From: Calliphora vicina
Lineage: Eukaryota > Arthropoda > Insecta > Diptera > Calliphoridae
Direction of reading: 5' to 3'
NCBI RefSeq assembly: GCF_958450345.1
Contig: NC_088782.1
Coordinates: forward strand, 1,373,501-1,437,500
Length of the DNA: 64,000 bases
Part shown: piece by piece, positions 45,050-55,158 of the stretch
Position numbering within the stretch: position 1 is the stretch's first letter
Layout: each line of letters begins with the position of its first letter
Program-made: the position numbers and the translations under genes
The notes under the pieces: model-generated
What the model saw: only the letters and a program-made list of their open reading frames with translations
The model's database searches: none
Told to the model about the DNA's origin: nothing

Positions 45050-47605
45050 CAAGGTTGCCAAATCTTCAGCTCAGAAAATGGCTAGATTTATAAATAAAAA
45101 TTTCTAGAAATAGCTAAAAACCCAAAATAACTGAATACAAATTCATAAATATTGTATTTTTATTCAGTGAGATGGACTTTACTAGTACACCAAATATTAC
45201 ATTTCTTACCCCCATTATCACGAAATCTGGTTATGAGTTAACTCACAGTTTTCATATTATACAAATTTTAACCGACAGTATAACTATTAGTTAACATAAT
45301 CAGACTTCGTGTTAATGGGGGATAGCAAATTAAAAATTGTAATATCAATAAAAATGATTCGGTTTTGATAAATTAAAAAAAAAATTTCTGAGCACTTATA
45401 TATAAAAATTGATTTTTAAATATGTTTGATGTTTTTGCTTTGGAAACAATTTCGCAGCGTGTTTTCATAAAACCAATAATCATAGACAACAACTAGATAG
45501 GTAACTGAGAGCCAAAAACCTAAGTCTGTTGTCAGAAACCATTGTAGAATTAGCTCAATTATACATTCCCTATAACATCAAACAAAAGAAAATTAAAAAA
45601 TATAAAAAGGAAACGCCAAAAAATAATTGAATTTAAATTTTTATTACAAAAATGTACTAACAATTGAAGAAAAACTATATTTTTTTAATAAGTGTGTATA
45701 ATTTCAGTTAAAACGTAACAAATTTAAAAAATATCGCGGTAACAAATTAAAAAAAGTTAAGTGATTAAATACATAGTTTGACGTTTAAGGGGTGAACATT
45801 GGAAACTCTCTCTAATAATTGTACCTGGTAACTGATTGTACCATGGTCAGAAACCTAATTCATGAGAATGTATTGCATGTATTTTGTTATTGTATCACCC
45901 GTATGTGTGAAAAGAGAGTAATTTTTCAATATGTATTACTCTCTCCTTCCGTTCTATGTGTTTATTCTATGCCAATAATTCTCTATCCAATCATCTACAG
46001 GCGCATAAATAAGAATTTTTCTTTGTCATTTCATAAAAAATATTGTTTTATTTATAAAAAATTACAAAAATTACAAAAAAAATTTAAAATTAAAAAAGGC
46101 TATGACCAGTGTTGCCGTTTTGGTTATTTATAACCAAAATTGGTTATTTTTTTTCCTGATGTGTAGATGTGTATTTATTTTTCATTTTGGTTACTTTTTT
46201 CAAAACATTTTGTTATAGACAGATTTTTCAATATTTAATTATACGATCCTAATGAGATCGAATGCGTTTTTCATATATTGCATGCAAAATGTGTTACAAC
46301 TAACTTTCTGTTAAGACAGTATGTTTTTGAATTCAAAATTTACATTTCATATGTTAACTAGTAACATTTTGCATGAAATATTTGAAAAAAACGTAAAAAT
46401 GTTTCAAATGTGGCAAGGTTTGTGGAACTTCTGAGGAGTAAATAAAGGCTTTTTATATAAATATTTGATATTGTTGAAAACGTTAGGACTTGAATATTGA
46501 TGTTTTAGTAAAATTAAATAATTTTATAAATTTTTGGGACGTCATTGACCTTAAAAACTTAAAAAATTATGATATGTTGATTTTCCATAAAAAAATATAA
46601 CATTTGTAAAATTTTAACGGTTAAAGATATCATAAAGAAATTTGGAATTCTTTATGATATATTTGGAATTTTTTTATTTTCAAATACCAAAACTCCTAAA
46701 CCGAGGAAAATGTGTTCCAAAAACTGAGTCTTTTTTAGAAAAGTGCCTACTGTGACATTATTTACCGTGTGATAGTTAACAAATCTTGTAGATATTTAAG
46801 TTATACAAATATGAAGCTTTTTGAGGATCGTTGCTTTGGCTTTTTAGAATTTTTTACTCAAATCTAAATTATTTTTAAAAAATTGGTAAAGTTTGGATAG
46901 GTCTGGGGTGTGTTGTGTCCGCTTAAGTGAGCAAAAATTTACTTTACACGATTTTGCATTAAATTCTCTTTACGGATCATATACAAATTGTATATAGTCC
47001 CGAAGAAAATTTTTTTACAAAAGAAAAAATATATAGGCCTTTTTGGGAAAAAATCTAAAAAATACGGCATGTTCCAACTTTCCAAGTTTTTTTTTTATTT
47101 TATTTACAATTATATCGCCAATATAGGTTATATTTAAAAAAAAAAATTCGAACCTCCGTAGGCCCGCCACATCTAAAAAACATTAAAAAGATCAAGCAAC
47201 TTTGAGGGGCAATGCACTGGCCCCCATTAGCATTTTTCAGCTATTAAGAATTTATTTTCATAATATTCTAAATGTTTAAATCTTGACATAAAATTTATCT
47301 TGAAGTATAAAAACCTGTGTTAAATGTATTAAAAAAAATAAATTTCAGACCTCTGTTCATATTTTTTTAAAAAAAAAAGTTAAAAACATGACGTCTGCAA
47401 TAAACTTTTTTTTGGTTACTTTTTTAGCATTTTGGTTATTTTTTTAATCAAACTTGGTTACAAATATTTTGAGGTTGTGGCAACACTGGCTATGACAAAA
47501 TAAAATGGCTAGATTCCGGTTAGATTAAATCCAGCCATTTTTTTATGGCTAAATGAAAATAAAAACGCTAGATCTAGCCGGAAAATGGCTAAATTGGCAA
47601 CCTTG
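45050..47605. mobile_element. hAT element (outer), hosting a second hAT
   Basis: Ends CAAGGTTGCCAAATC (45050) and the complement ATTGGCAACCTTG (to 47605) lie inside the perfect 8-bp duplication ACCATGGT (45042-45049, 47606-47613). The sub-terminal AAAATGGCTAGATTTA is mirrored by CTAGATCTAGCC..AAAATGGCTAAATT. Excluding the nested insertion it is about 1.17 kb, too short for a full hAT, and no transposase is recognised. It contains the segment shared with 38.9-39.2 kb. The 104-codon frame at 45819-46133 crosses the nested element border and is not a gene. Confidence 0.88.
46107..47488. mobile_element. hAT element (inner), CAGTGTTGCC ends
   Basis: TIRs CAGTGTTGCCGTTTTGG (46107) and the complement GTTGTGGCAACACTG (to 47488) are bordered by the exact 8-bp duplication GCTATGAC (46099-46106, 47489-47496). 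Both ends carry TTTGGTTATTTTTT repeats in opposite orientation. At 1382 bp with no recognisable transposase it is non-autonomous. It sits wholly inside the element starting at 45050, so it is the younger insertion. Confidence 0.9.
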
Positions 47606-47860
47606 ACCATGGTACTTTTCATCTTCGAATTGTACCAAAAAAAGTACAACAATTGTACAACTTTGCCATCCCTGTAATTTTAAATATTTTTAGGTAAACA
47701 AAATAAATTTTTTTTTATTGTTTTTAAAAATTTTTAAAAAAACGTTTTTTCAATTTTTTTTTCAAATTTTTAAAAACATTAAAAAATTGGAATTCATTTG
47801 TGAACAAAATTTATGACAAAAAATAGCAAAAATATGCAAACTGAAATTTATTGTAAAAGG

Positions 47861-48025
47861 TCGGGACGGCGCGAACGCCATTCCCGGCTACCAAAAATTT
47901 TACGCACGAGTTATTCACATTAGGAATAATCGCGGAGGTCAACTCAATCGTAAGTGCAATGATCAAGCCTCACTCCGGGGGAACCGCCTTCATGATCACG
48001 GATAACCCCTACGCCAGGTAAGTAT
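47861..48025 (-). ncRNA. U1: U1 spliceosomal snRNA, copy 3
   Basis: 165 nt on the minus strand, identical by eye to the other two copies, with every U1 element intact (splice-site-pairing 5' end, 70K loop variant AUCAUGA, Sm site, terminal stem). It lies about 9.9 kb from copy 2 and 255 bp from the nested hAT pair. Unlike copies 1 and 2, its flanks are clearly diverged: the 3' flank is unrelated and the promoter is only partly conserved. Identity confined to the RNA points to strong constraint or gene conversion. Confidence 0.97.
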
Positions 48026-48065
48026 GCTTTTCTCATTAAAAACTAAACTATTTATATAAACTTTA

Positions 48066-48086
48066 ACATTAACTAAATGAGAATTG
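48066..48086 (-). promoter_or_regulatory. PSEA of U1 gene copy 3
   Basis: The minus strand reads CAATTCTCATTTAGTTAATG.. beginning at 48086, exactly -61. ATATAAAT lies at -32 to -25. The proximal 20 bp (TAGTTTAGTTTTT..TGAGAAA) are also kept in all three copies, while sequence further upstream is not. Confidence 0.85.
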
Positions 48087-48623
48087 TATAGTACTTAGGT
48101 AAACAAAATTAAGTGTTTAGATAAAAAAATACTAGGGGTGAGTTTGAATTATGATATTGGCTGAGGAGCATAGTTGCCAGATGATTTAAGACCAAAATCT
48201 TGGCCCATAATCATAGTCATACACTAAAGTCGGTTCTTTTTAGAAACAACTTTAAAATGAAAACCAGCTTTTAATTATTTTGCAACTATAGTCAAAATTA
48301 AAGTGTGTTTTAAATTGAACCGACGTTAACTGGGTGCCACCTCAAATGTAGAAAATGTTTTCATACAATATACAAAAAAATATAGACAAGTGGCACAACT
48401 GAACAGCTGACATAGAAAATTAAAAAAAAAAAAAAAACAAAAAAAGTAAACAATAAAAGTAACAGCGAAATCTAATAGGAAACCTTGAATTTATGTTTCC
48501 TTTTTACTGGAGAATACTATTGAAATAAAGTGTAATACAACTGTAATTCAATTGCTTGACTATAATTCAAGGCTTGAATTACACTTGCTTTCAACTTGAA
48601 TTCCAGTAAAAATGCTTATTGGG
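48087..48623. other. AT-rich sequence, nothing firm
   Basis: TTTTTACTGGA near 48499 and TTCCAGTAAAA near 48601 are mirrored around a region with CTTGAATTACA repeats, a possible small foldback. No gene. Confidence 0.45.
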
Positions 48624-48758
48624 ATAGGTCTAAAACGAAATCCTATCATGCGCATTTCGACTTTTATCCAATGATATTTCAGTATATAATTTTTTTAATA
48701 GTTTTTTTTATTGGATACAAGTCGAAATGCGCAAGATAGGATTTGATATTAGACCTAT
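48624..48758. repeat. 135-bp foldback with 49-bp arms
   Basis: ATAGGTCTAAAACGAAATCC..GCGCATTTCGACTT and its complement (right arm 48710-48758) match with about five mismatches around a short loop. MITE-like; target duplication not seen. Confidence 0.7.
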
Positions 48759-49742
48759 GGTTTCTAAAACAAAAATAAATTAATTTGTTTTTTGTTTGAA
48801 AAATAAATAAATTTTCAAATATTTTTCATGTTTAAAGAATAATTTTACATTTGCATTCATGTCAAATTCCAACAAAATGTTCAAGTCCTTGAATTTTTGG
48901 GGCTTTTGTGCTTACTGGGATGGTTTCTTGAGGAAACTTTCTTAGAATTTTCCGTAGATTGCGTTTCTGCTATACAATTTTTTATGAAAAAAATCGACCC
49001 AGCCTAATATGCATGCATAACTAACATCTTTAATGTAGATTTATTTGAAAAGAACATTTGCTGCTTATTTAATTTTAATCATTGCCAAAACCCAAATAAA
49101 AATGTACATGATTAAAATTCTTAAGTGTCACACATGAAATTAAAAGAACATGACAACTTTTTAACCAAAACTTGTTCATTACAAATGCTTGGGGCTTAAG
49201 GATTAATTTTGATTTTAATAATGTTTCAAATCAATCAAATGTTATCATTTTTTTAGCGCTTTTGTCAGTTAAGTGTTAATTCTATAAAGAATAAAAACCA
49301 AAACAAATATTATTATAAAATTTAATGGATTCGATGGCCTTGAACAAAAGAATTCAAACAGACAAGCAAAAAAATACAATAATTGTTTGCTAAAATTCTA
49401 TAGTTTTGAACTTTGCTAAATAGGGTATTTATTTATTTATTTATTTGCGACAGACAGATGCTTCTTTTATGAAAAATAATATTAAATCTTGCTGAATTGC
49501 ATGTAATTGAATATTTTTTGGGGTTTTTATCTCAAATCTTTTGTTTCCTTTTTGTGTTTTCAATCTGTAGGTCTGTACATCTTAAGTCTTTTGTTTTCCT
49601 TCACATTAAGATTACAGGCAGATTTTTTAGTGAAATTTAATACATTTATTGTGCATTTATTTGTTTACTTATTATTCTGAATTTTATATTTACCCTGCTG
49701 ACAATTCATCATCTGTTTTTCTGGTTTTTTACACTGAATTTT
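48759..49742. other. AT-rich sequence, nothing recognised
   Basis: No gene or element is supported. Confidence 0.55.
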
Positions 49743-49893
49743 AGTTGAGTATTGATGCTTTTCAAGATAATGTTTTTATTGAAGTGAAAATTTTTGATAA
49801 AAATACAAAACATAAAATACAATATTCAAAATGCTTACTACAAACTCTCAAACAAAGTATTTACAGTACATGCAAATAACATTATAATCAACA
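49743..49893 (-). repeat. 3' LTR of copia-type element
   Basis: On the minus strand it starts TGTTGATTATAATG directly after a polypurine tract and ends ATCAATACTCAACT. It has the polyadenylation signal AATAAA (TTCAATAAAAACATT) near its end. The terminal TGTTGA..TCAACT gives a short inverted repeat. The end sequence ATTATCTTGAAAA..CAATACTCAACT recurs next to the primer-binding site at 52830, supporting both as LTR ends. About 151 bp, short for an LTR. Confidence 0.75.
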
Positions 49894-49902
49894 CCTCCCC
49901 TT
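49894..49902 (-). other. polypurine tract
   Basis: AAGGGGAGG on the minus strand directly before the 3' LTR: the plus-strand primer for reverse transcription. Confidence 0.75.
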
Positions 49903-50468
49903 AATGTTACAATTGTATTCAGAGTACGGAAATAACAAATCGAAACGTTTGCTATCGTTTTGTTTAGTTCTTTGCAGTGAGTAAAACAAAAACCAAACAT
50001 AAACAATGAGAATGATTGTCCCATTTTGTTTTGTATTGTTTTTGCTCATGAGCGCAAACTGTACATTAATATAAACGTACGCATCTAGAAAAGAAAAGAG
50101 TAAGAAGAACAATATTGAAACATTCTGATAAAAAATGTTTTACAAACGTTTGGTAAATGATTTACTCATTATAATAGAGAACACAGTACAAAAAAACAAA
50201 ACGAATAAGAAATACGTTTCTCTATCTGTTTTGTACTCAAATGTACGATTGTAACGGTAAATTAAATAATGCAGATGATGCAGTGAAAAGCCAATCGTTT
50301 CGTTTTCTCTCTTTGTCACTTGAAAAGTTTTTGTTTTGTTTTTGCTCATGTACAATACAATATAAACATTTTGATTTGTTTTGTACATTTTGCAAACGTT
50401 TGTGAAATGTTTTGTTTGTTTTCATACTCCGATTGTATTACACATATATCGCAAAACGAAAACTTCAT
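49903..50468 (-). other. 3' untranslated part of copia element
   Basis: Between the RNase H stop and the polypurine tract. Rich in recurring CAAACGTTTG, TTTTGTTTTG and CATGAGC phrases that make several overlapping small frames (60-80 codons), none with a domain. Confidence 0.55.
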
Positions 50469-50990
50469 CTAATTAACAGAATTATGAACAATATTTAAAT
50501 GTTTTCTAAAATTTTCAAAAAGTGGCTTTGAAAGGGGTTTAGTTAAAATATTTGCTAATTGTTGCTTAGAATTAACAAAACTTAGATAAAATTCGTGTTC
50601 ACAAAATTTTTCTCGAATAAAGTGATATTTCACATCAATATGTTTGGTACTTTTATGATAATCAGGATTCTTTATAAGTTTAATTGTGCTCTGATTATCC
50701 AAATATAAATGATTTTCTGCTATGTTGTAAGTAATTTCTTTCAAAAAAAGTTTCGTCCATACTATGTCTTTAACAGCTTCACATGCAGCAATATATTCAG
50801 CCTCAGTAGTTGACAGTGCAACTGTACGTTGTTGTTGAGATCTCGAAGTAGCTGTGCACTCATCCAGTTTTGTTACAATTCCGGAAGTTGATCTATGATT
50901 TTCAATATCTCCATCGTAATCAGAATCCGAAAAGGTTTTTAATACACATACAACCGTTTTGTTTTGTATACAACAAACCATGTTGTATAC
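50469..50990 (-). pseudogene. copia-type RNase H domain, fused after deletion
   Basis: The open frame ending at 50469 carries the Ty1/copia RNase H signature: DSDYDGDIENHRSTSG, then ALSTTEAEYIAACEAVKDIVW, then LDNQSTIKL with NPDYHKSTKHIDVKYHFIRE. The tail reads QLANILTKPL as in copia polyproteins. RNase H degrades the RNA template during reverse transcription. The start of this frame is joined directly to the integrase fragment at about 50990, and the catalytic integrase remainder and the whole reverse transcriptase are missing. The element therefore cannot be autonomous. Confidence 0.9.
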
Positions 50991-51362
50991 AAATTCTTCA
51001 TCATATTTAAGAAATTCTTGGCATTTTCGAAAACTTTACTTTTTTTGGTGAAAAAAGTAAACCCACTTAAATTTTGAAGAGTCATCTTTTAGTAATAAAA
51101 AGTATTTTGATTTTCCAATTGAATACTCTTCCATCGGTCCGCAAACGTCTGCATGAATTATTTCACCAGGAGCTTTTGATTTATTTTCACTAGACGTTTA
51201 TGGTAATTTATGCTGCTTCCCAAAACAGCATCCTTCAGATATTTTGTTCTCATCGTCTTTGAATTCAACATTTCTTGATTTTAATACCTCTTTCACATGT
51301 TTCATATTTTGATGAACAAACCTTTGGTGCCATATCTTTGAATTGTTGCTGGTGTTTGCAAT
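50991..51362 (-). pseudogene. copia GAG-pre-integrase and integrase N-terminal fragment
   Basis: In broken frames the minus strand reads IWHQRFVHQNMKHV (GAG-pre-integrase), then EGCCFGKQHKLP with its Cys pair, then GEIIHADVCGPMEEYSIGKS and VYFFTKKSKV. HADVCGPM contains the first catalytic Asp of integrase. Stops and a frameshift interrupt it, and the core domain ends abruptly at the deletion near 50990. Confidence 0.85.
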
Positions 51363-51765
51363 TTAATTGCACTTGTTTTTAGTTACTACCCTTATTTCAA
51401 GTTCAAATAAGTTTCCATTTCTATGACCAATAGCTTCAACTTTGCCATCTCGCATAAAAGTGCATTTATTTTTATTGGATTTCATTACATATCCTTTGTT
51501 CATTGCTGCTGTGGTAGAAAATAAATTAACTTTCATCTCTGGTACGAAAAGAACGTTTTCTAAATATTTTTGCTTCCAGCCATCATCACTATTTATTAAG
51601 ACATCAATATTTCCTTCGCCTACAGCATTTAAAGTTGTTCCATCTCCAATTTTTATTTTGGATGGTTCTTCAAATTTACGATAATTAGAAAACCATTCTC
51701 TATGTGAGGTCATATGTTCAGAAGCTCCTGAATCTACCAACTCATGAAAGCATTGGATTTTGAAT
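51363..51765 (-). pseudogene. copia aspartic protease region
   Basis: LVDSGASEHM near 51720-51745 is the retropepsin active site (Asp-Ser-Gly). It is followed by W(F)SNYRKF, IKIGDGTTLNAVGEGNI, LENVLFVPEMKVNLFS and GNLFEL, the usual copia protease to pre-integrase progression. The frame is open for about 125 codons, then shifts near 51363. It is separated from gag by a stop or shift near 51765. The enzyme would cleave the polyprotein in the virus-like particle. Confidence 0.9.
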
Positions 51766-52374
51766 TATTTAACTTAACAATTTTCTTTTTCTTCCATAAT
51801 GGACAATATTTCTTCCAATGTCCTTCTTTATTACATTTAAAACTACCTGGCTTTTTGCTATCTTCACGTTGATTTTGTCTTCTTGTTGTAAAAGACTCAG
51901 CTACTTCCATATCTCGACTTAACCGTGATTGCTCTAATATGAGACGATTTGTTAAATTCGAAATATTTTTTCAGTTGATTCCCAAGCCGTAACAAAATGG
52001 TTAAATGTTGGTGGTAACGTCATTAAAATTTTTGTTATAATCATATTTTCAGTTAATGGTTCACCTAAACTTCTCAATCTTTCGGCAAGTTCTTCTATTT
52101 TTGCAATATGCATTTCAATCGAGTCTTCAGAATTCTTTTTTAATTCATAAAACTGCTGTTGCAACAAATGAATGCTTACTTCTGTTTGCATTTCATGTAT
52201 GCTATGCAATTTTTGCCACATCTCAATTGCATCTTTGCAACACATCAAATATTTTAAAATAATATTATCAATAGATGTTATAATTATTCGCTGAGCCTTA
52301 ATATCAGCTTTCTCCCAAGTCTGAATATTTTGAAGATATATAGCATTGTCTGCATCTCCATTGCCATCCGGCAT
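51766..52374 (-). pseudogene. copia gag with damaged zinc knuckle
   Basis: The frame starts near 52374 and reads TWEKADIKAQRIIITSI, then LMTLPPTFNHFVTAWES, as in copia gag (UBN2-type) proteins. A frameshift near 51955 leads to NLTNRLILEQSRL and then SFKCNKEGHWKKYC. The knuckle has the second Cys, His and last Cys of CCHC but Ser in place of the first Cys. Gag forms the particle and the knuckle binds RNA. The true start may be further upstream: the annotated Met is preceded by in-frame disruption. Confidence 0.88.
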
Positions 52375-52814
52375 AACAGGCTTTCTAAAAGATCAATCAA
52401 CAATTTTGTAAAGGTCCATCGATTTTAAAATTATACGCATCTGGAACTTCCATGAACACCAATTCACTGCTCCGCGTAGTTTTTTCACTTACCAATAAAA
52501 TGTTGTTAAAATCCTTTTTTTATTTTTTTAATCGCAATTTCTTTTCTCCAAATCCTTCTAGTAGTCTTGAAAAAGCTAATTTATTTTATCCTTCTAGGCG
52601 TCTTGAAAAAATGTGTTCAAATTCTTCTAGTCGTCTTGACAAAGAAATTTAATTTATTCTTCTAGGCGTCTTGAAAAATCAAATTTATTTTATCTAGGCG
52701 TCTTGAAAAATTTCTCCAGAATTCTTGAACTAATTTTTGTTTAATCCTTCCAAGCTTCTTGATATTTAAATAATCCTTTTAAGTTTCTTGATTATATTCC
52801 CTTAGCAAGAGTAT
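52375..52814 (-). repeat. leader of copia element with 34-bp tandem repeat
   Basis: Five or six diverged copies of TTTTTCAAGACGCCTAGAAG (minus strand), spaced about 34 bp, lie at 52557-52725, between the primer-binding site and gag. The first 180 bp near gag are partly coding-like (VFMEVPDAYNFK-like frame with shifts), so gag may begin near 52455. Confidence 0.65.
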
Positions 52815-52829
52815 CCTGGGCCCATAACC
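52815..52829 (-). other. copia-type primer-binding site
   Basis: GGTTATGGGCCCAGG on the minus strand lies directly after the LTR end CAATACTCAACT. Copia elements prime with an internal half of initiator Met tRNA and have a GGTTATGGGCCCAG-type site. This identifies the clade and orientation. Confidence 0.85.
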
Positions 52830-52905
52830 AGTTGAGTATTGATTGATTTTCAAGATAATATTTGATCACATAATAATATAAAACACAAAATTATTTCCAA
52901 TGAAT
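52830..52905 (-). repeat. remnant of copia 5' LTR
   Basis: The inner end ATTATCTTGAAAATC..CAATACTCAACT matches the 3' LTR end. Similarity fades beyond about 52900, so the 5' LTR is truncated or heavily diverged. Confidence 0.6.
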
Positions 52906-52985
52906 TTAAGGTGGCCTTATGGTCATCTAACCACAAATCATTTTGTTGTTCTGGTACTTTGAAAGCCAAATTATTTTAATTATTA

Positions 52986-53528
52986 TACCCTTCACATTCG
53001 TGAGAAGGGTATATATAAGTTTGTCATTCCGTTTGTAATTTCCGATCCTATAAAGTATATATATTCTGGATCCTTATAGATAGCGGAGTCGATTAAGCCT
53101 TGTCCGTCTGTCTGTCCGTCTGTCTGTTGAAATCAATTTTCTGAAGGCCCCAGATATCTCCGGGATCCAAATCTTCAATAATTCTGTCAGACATACTTTC
53201 GAGAATTTTGCTATTTAAAATCAGCAAAATATGTCCATAAATAACGGAGATATGAGCAAAAATCCGAGGCAACCTCTGAAAATTTCACCAAAAAACACAA
53301 TGTATTGCATGCTTTGACAAAAAAGCAACAAAACGTATGTTTGGATGTGCATGCTTTGAGTATTTTGTTTTTTTTTTTGTGTTTTGTTTCTTTTGGCGTT
53401 GTTGTTGTTTTTTGTGTTCTTGATAAATTTAGGATGCTGTATAATTATAAAAAATAATTATGCATCCACAACAAAGGTGAAGGGTATATAAGATTCGGCA
53501 TAGCCGAATATAGCACTCTTACTTGTTT
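52986..53528. mobile_element. mini-me/DINE-like element, near complete
   Basis: The left end ATACCCTTCACATTCGTGAG then AAGGGTATATATAAG. Next come TATATATATTCTGGATCC, GTCCGTCTGTCTGTCCGTCT and CTCCGGGATCC. The right end AAGGGTATATAAGATTCGGC then CGAATATAGCACTCTTACTT. The GTCY tract plus the AAGGGTATATAAG phrase at both ends is the pattern of dipteran mini-me/DINE-1 type elements. It sits about 30 bp inside the putative intron after the exon at 53561-53675. Confidence 0.7.
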
Positions 53529-53560
53529 TTATTTAATATTTCCAAAACTCTGCTACTTAC

Positions 53561-53675
53561 TTTTCAAACTGGCCAATTCTATGGTTGAGTTTGCTTCAAT
53601 ATTTAAACAACTAAACACCTCATCCCAATAACCCTGTATGGATAATTCTTTCAAAGATTTACAAATATTGGCCAT
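53561..53675 (-). CDS. candidate first coding exon of an unknown gene
   Basis: On the minus strand an ATG at 53675 in context AACTATGG opens 38 codons plus one base. It is followed at once by GTAAGTAG, a strong 5' splice site (53560 downwards). The product starts MANICKSLKELSIQGYWDEV and continues FSCLNIEANSTIELASLK. It is non-repetitive, well mixed and amphipathic, quite unlike neighbouring AT-rich frames. Without splicing it would stop two codons later. I do not recognise the family; it resembles the start of a cytosolic helical protein. No downstream exon in phase 1 was found nearby, so the next exon is either far away or missed. Confidence 0.45.
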
Positions 53676-55077
53676 AGTTTAGTTAATGCTAATGTATATT
53701 CACAAATTCGTATAAAATATTAAAAAGAAAAAACATTTTATAAAATATTTTGATAAATATGCACTGTTTTTGTTAAATATTTGTTCTTTTGAAATCTTTG
53801 AAAGTAATCGTTAATCATTTTGTTTACTATATTTGTTATTTATTATATTTAAATTACGTAATATTTGACAAACTTCTTATTGTTAAAAAAAATGTATTGT
53901 TAATGTTTACAGAAATAATTATTAATTTATATGACTTGGGTTAAGTGAACTTTAGACATTTACATATTAATTTGATGTAAGATAAATTACTCCCACTACA
54001 ACATGGTTATATTACTTTAAAAATTTATTGTTTTTAAATGAATAACAAAACAATAGAATAAATTTGTTTGTTAATAAACTATTTTAAATTTTAGATAATT
54101 TTAGTAATTAATTGAACTTTTCATAATTTGAAAGCAAATTTTTAATTTGCTGAAGTTCTTTTATTATAATTTCTCTGTAATAATTCAACGAAAATCACTG
54201 TAAATTAATTTTAGATAATTGCCAATTTGCAGTGCATTTTCTACCCTGCCAAGAGCGTCATTAACCATCTTTTTTGTCTAGGTCCATTGTAAAAATGTAT
54301 CATCTATTTAACTTACTATTTTTAGGAATTAGAATATGGGAGCCAAATTCAAATTGACTTTTTTGTTTGAATCACAATAATTTATATTTTACTATAAATA
54401 ATTTTGATTTTTTTTTTTAATATAATTAATTTTACAATATTTTATATTTTCCGTTAAATAAAAAGTTGATTTCTAATTAAATTTAACGGTTTTAAAAAGA
54501 TATGAATCATACTGTTTGCGTTTTTATCATAGACAACAACCATTTAGAAACAAGTAGTGTTGCATTATTTAGTATTAAATTACAAACGTATTAATTTATA
54601 TACACAATTAACCATTGTTTGCCTTAAAGAACAAACTTGAAGTTTAATTATTTTTTAAATTAAAAAAAATGTCTAACCAGGCTCAAAAAAATTATGATAA
54701 ATGCATATCTCCCAAACAGCTGATCCGATTCGAAAATACTGTACAAGTAAGTTGTAAAGTAAGATTCATGCTTTCAGTAAATTATTATTTTAACTACTCT
54801 ATATAAATACAAGGAGAGATTTTAGATATCGTAACATCTTAAAATTTTATAATGAAAACAAAAATTTTCCTAACTGATGTTAAATTATTTTTTTAAACGA
54901 AATGAAATAATTTCTAAGCAATCCCAAAAATTTTTTAAAGATACATAAGTGTGAGATTAGGTGATCGTAACTTTTGGAACATTTTCTTAAAATACCTGAA
55001 ATTTCCCAGGAATCATGTAAAATTCATATTTATTGGAGTTCTTGTGAAATTTTTCATGCGTAGAAACCATATATTAA
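53676..55077. other. AT-rich sequence, possible upstream region of the minus-strand gene
   Basis: Directly upstream of the candidate first exon, so it would hold its leader and promoter. No clear TATA box plus initiator arrangement was identified. Otherwise featureless. Confidence 0.45.
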
Positions 55078-55158
55078 AAAATTGGAAAATTCTGAAATAT
55101 AATTAGAAATTTCTGAAATTCAATTGGAAATTTTTGAAATACAATTGGAAATGCTGTA
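55078..55158. repeat. CTGAAATACAATTGGAAA array, copy 4 (half)
   Basis: Four units ending AATTGGAAATGCTGTAAA: only the right half of the minisatellite MITE remains. Confidence 0.65.

Noticed and set aside
45819..46133. 104-codon open frame, the longest outside copia elements and mariner relics
   Set aside because: It crosses the border of the nested hAT element and its tail is Lys-rich low complexity; not a gene.
52815..52836. Initiator-Met tRNA-like sequence
   Set aside because: It is the primer-binding site of the copia element, only about 15 bases, not a tRNA gene.
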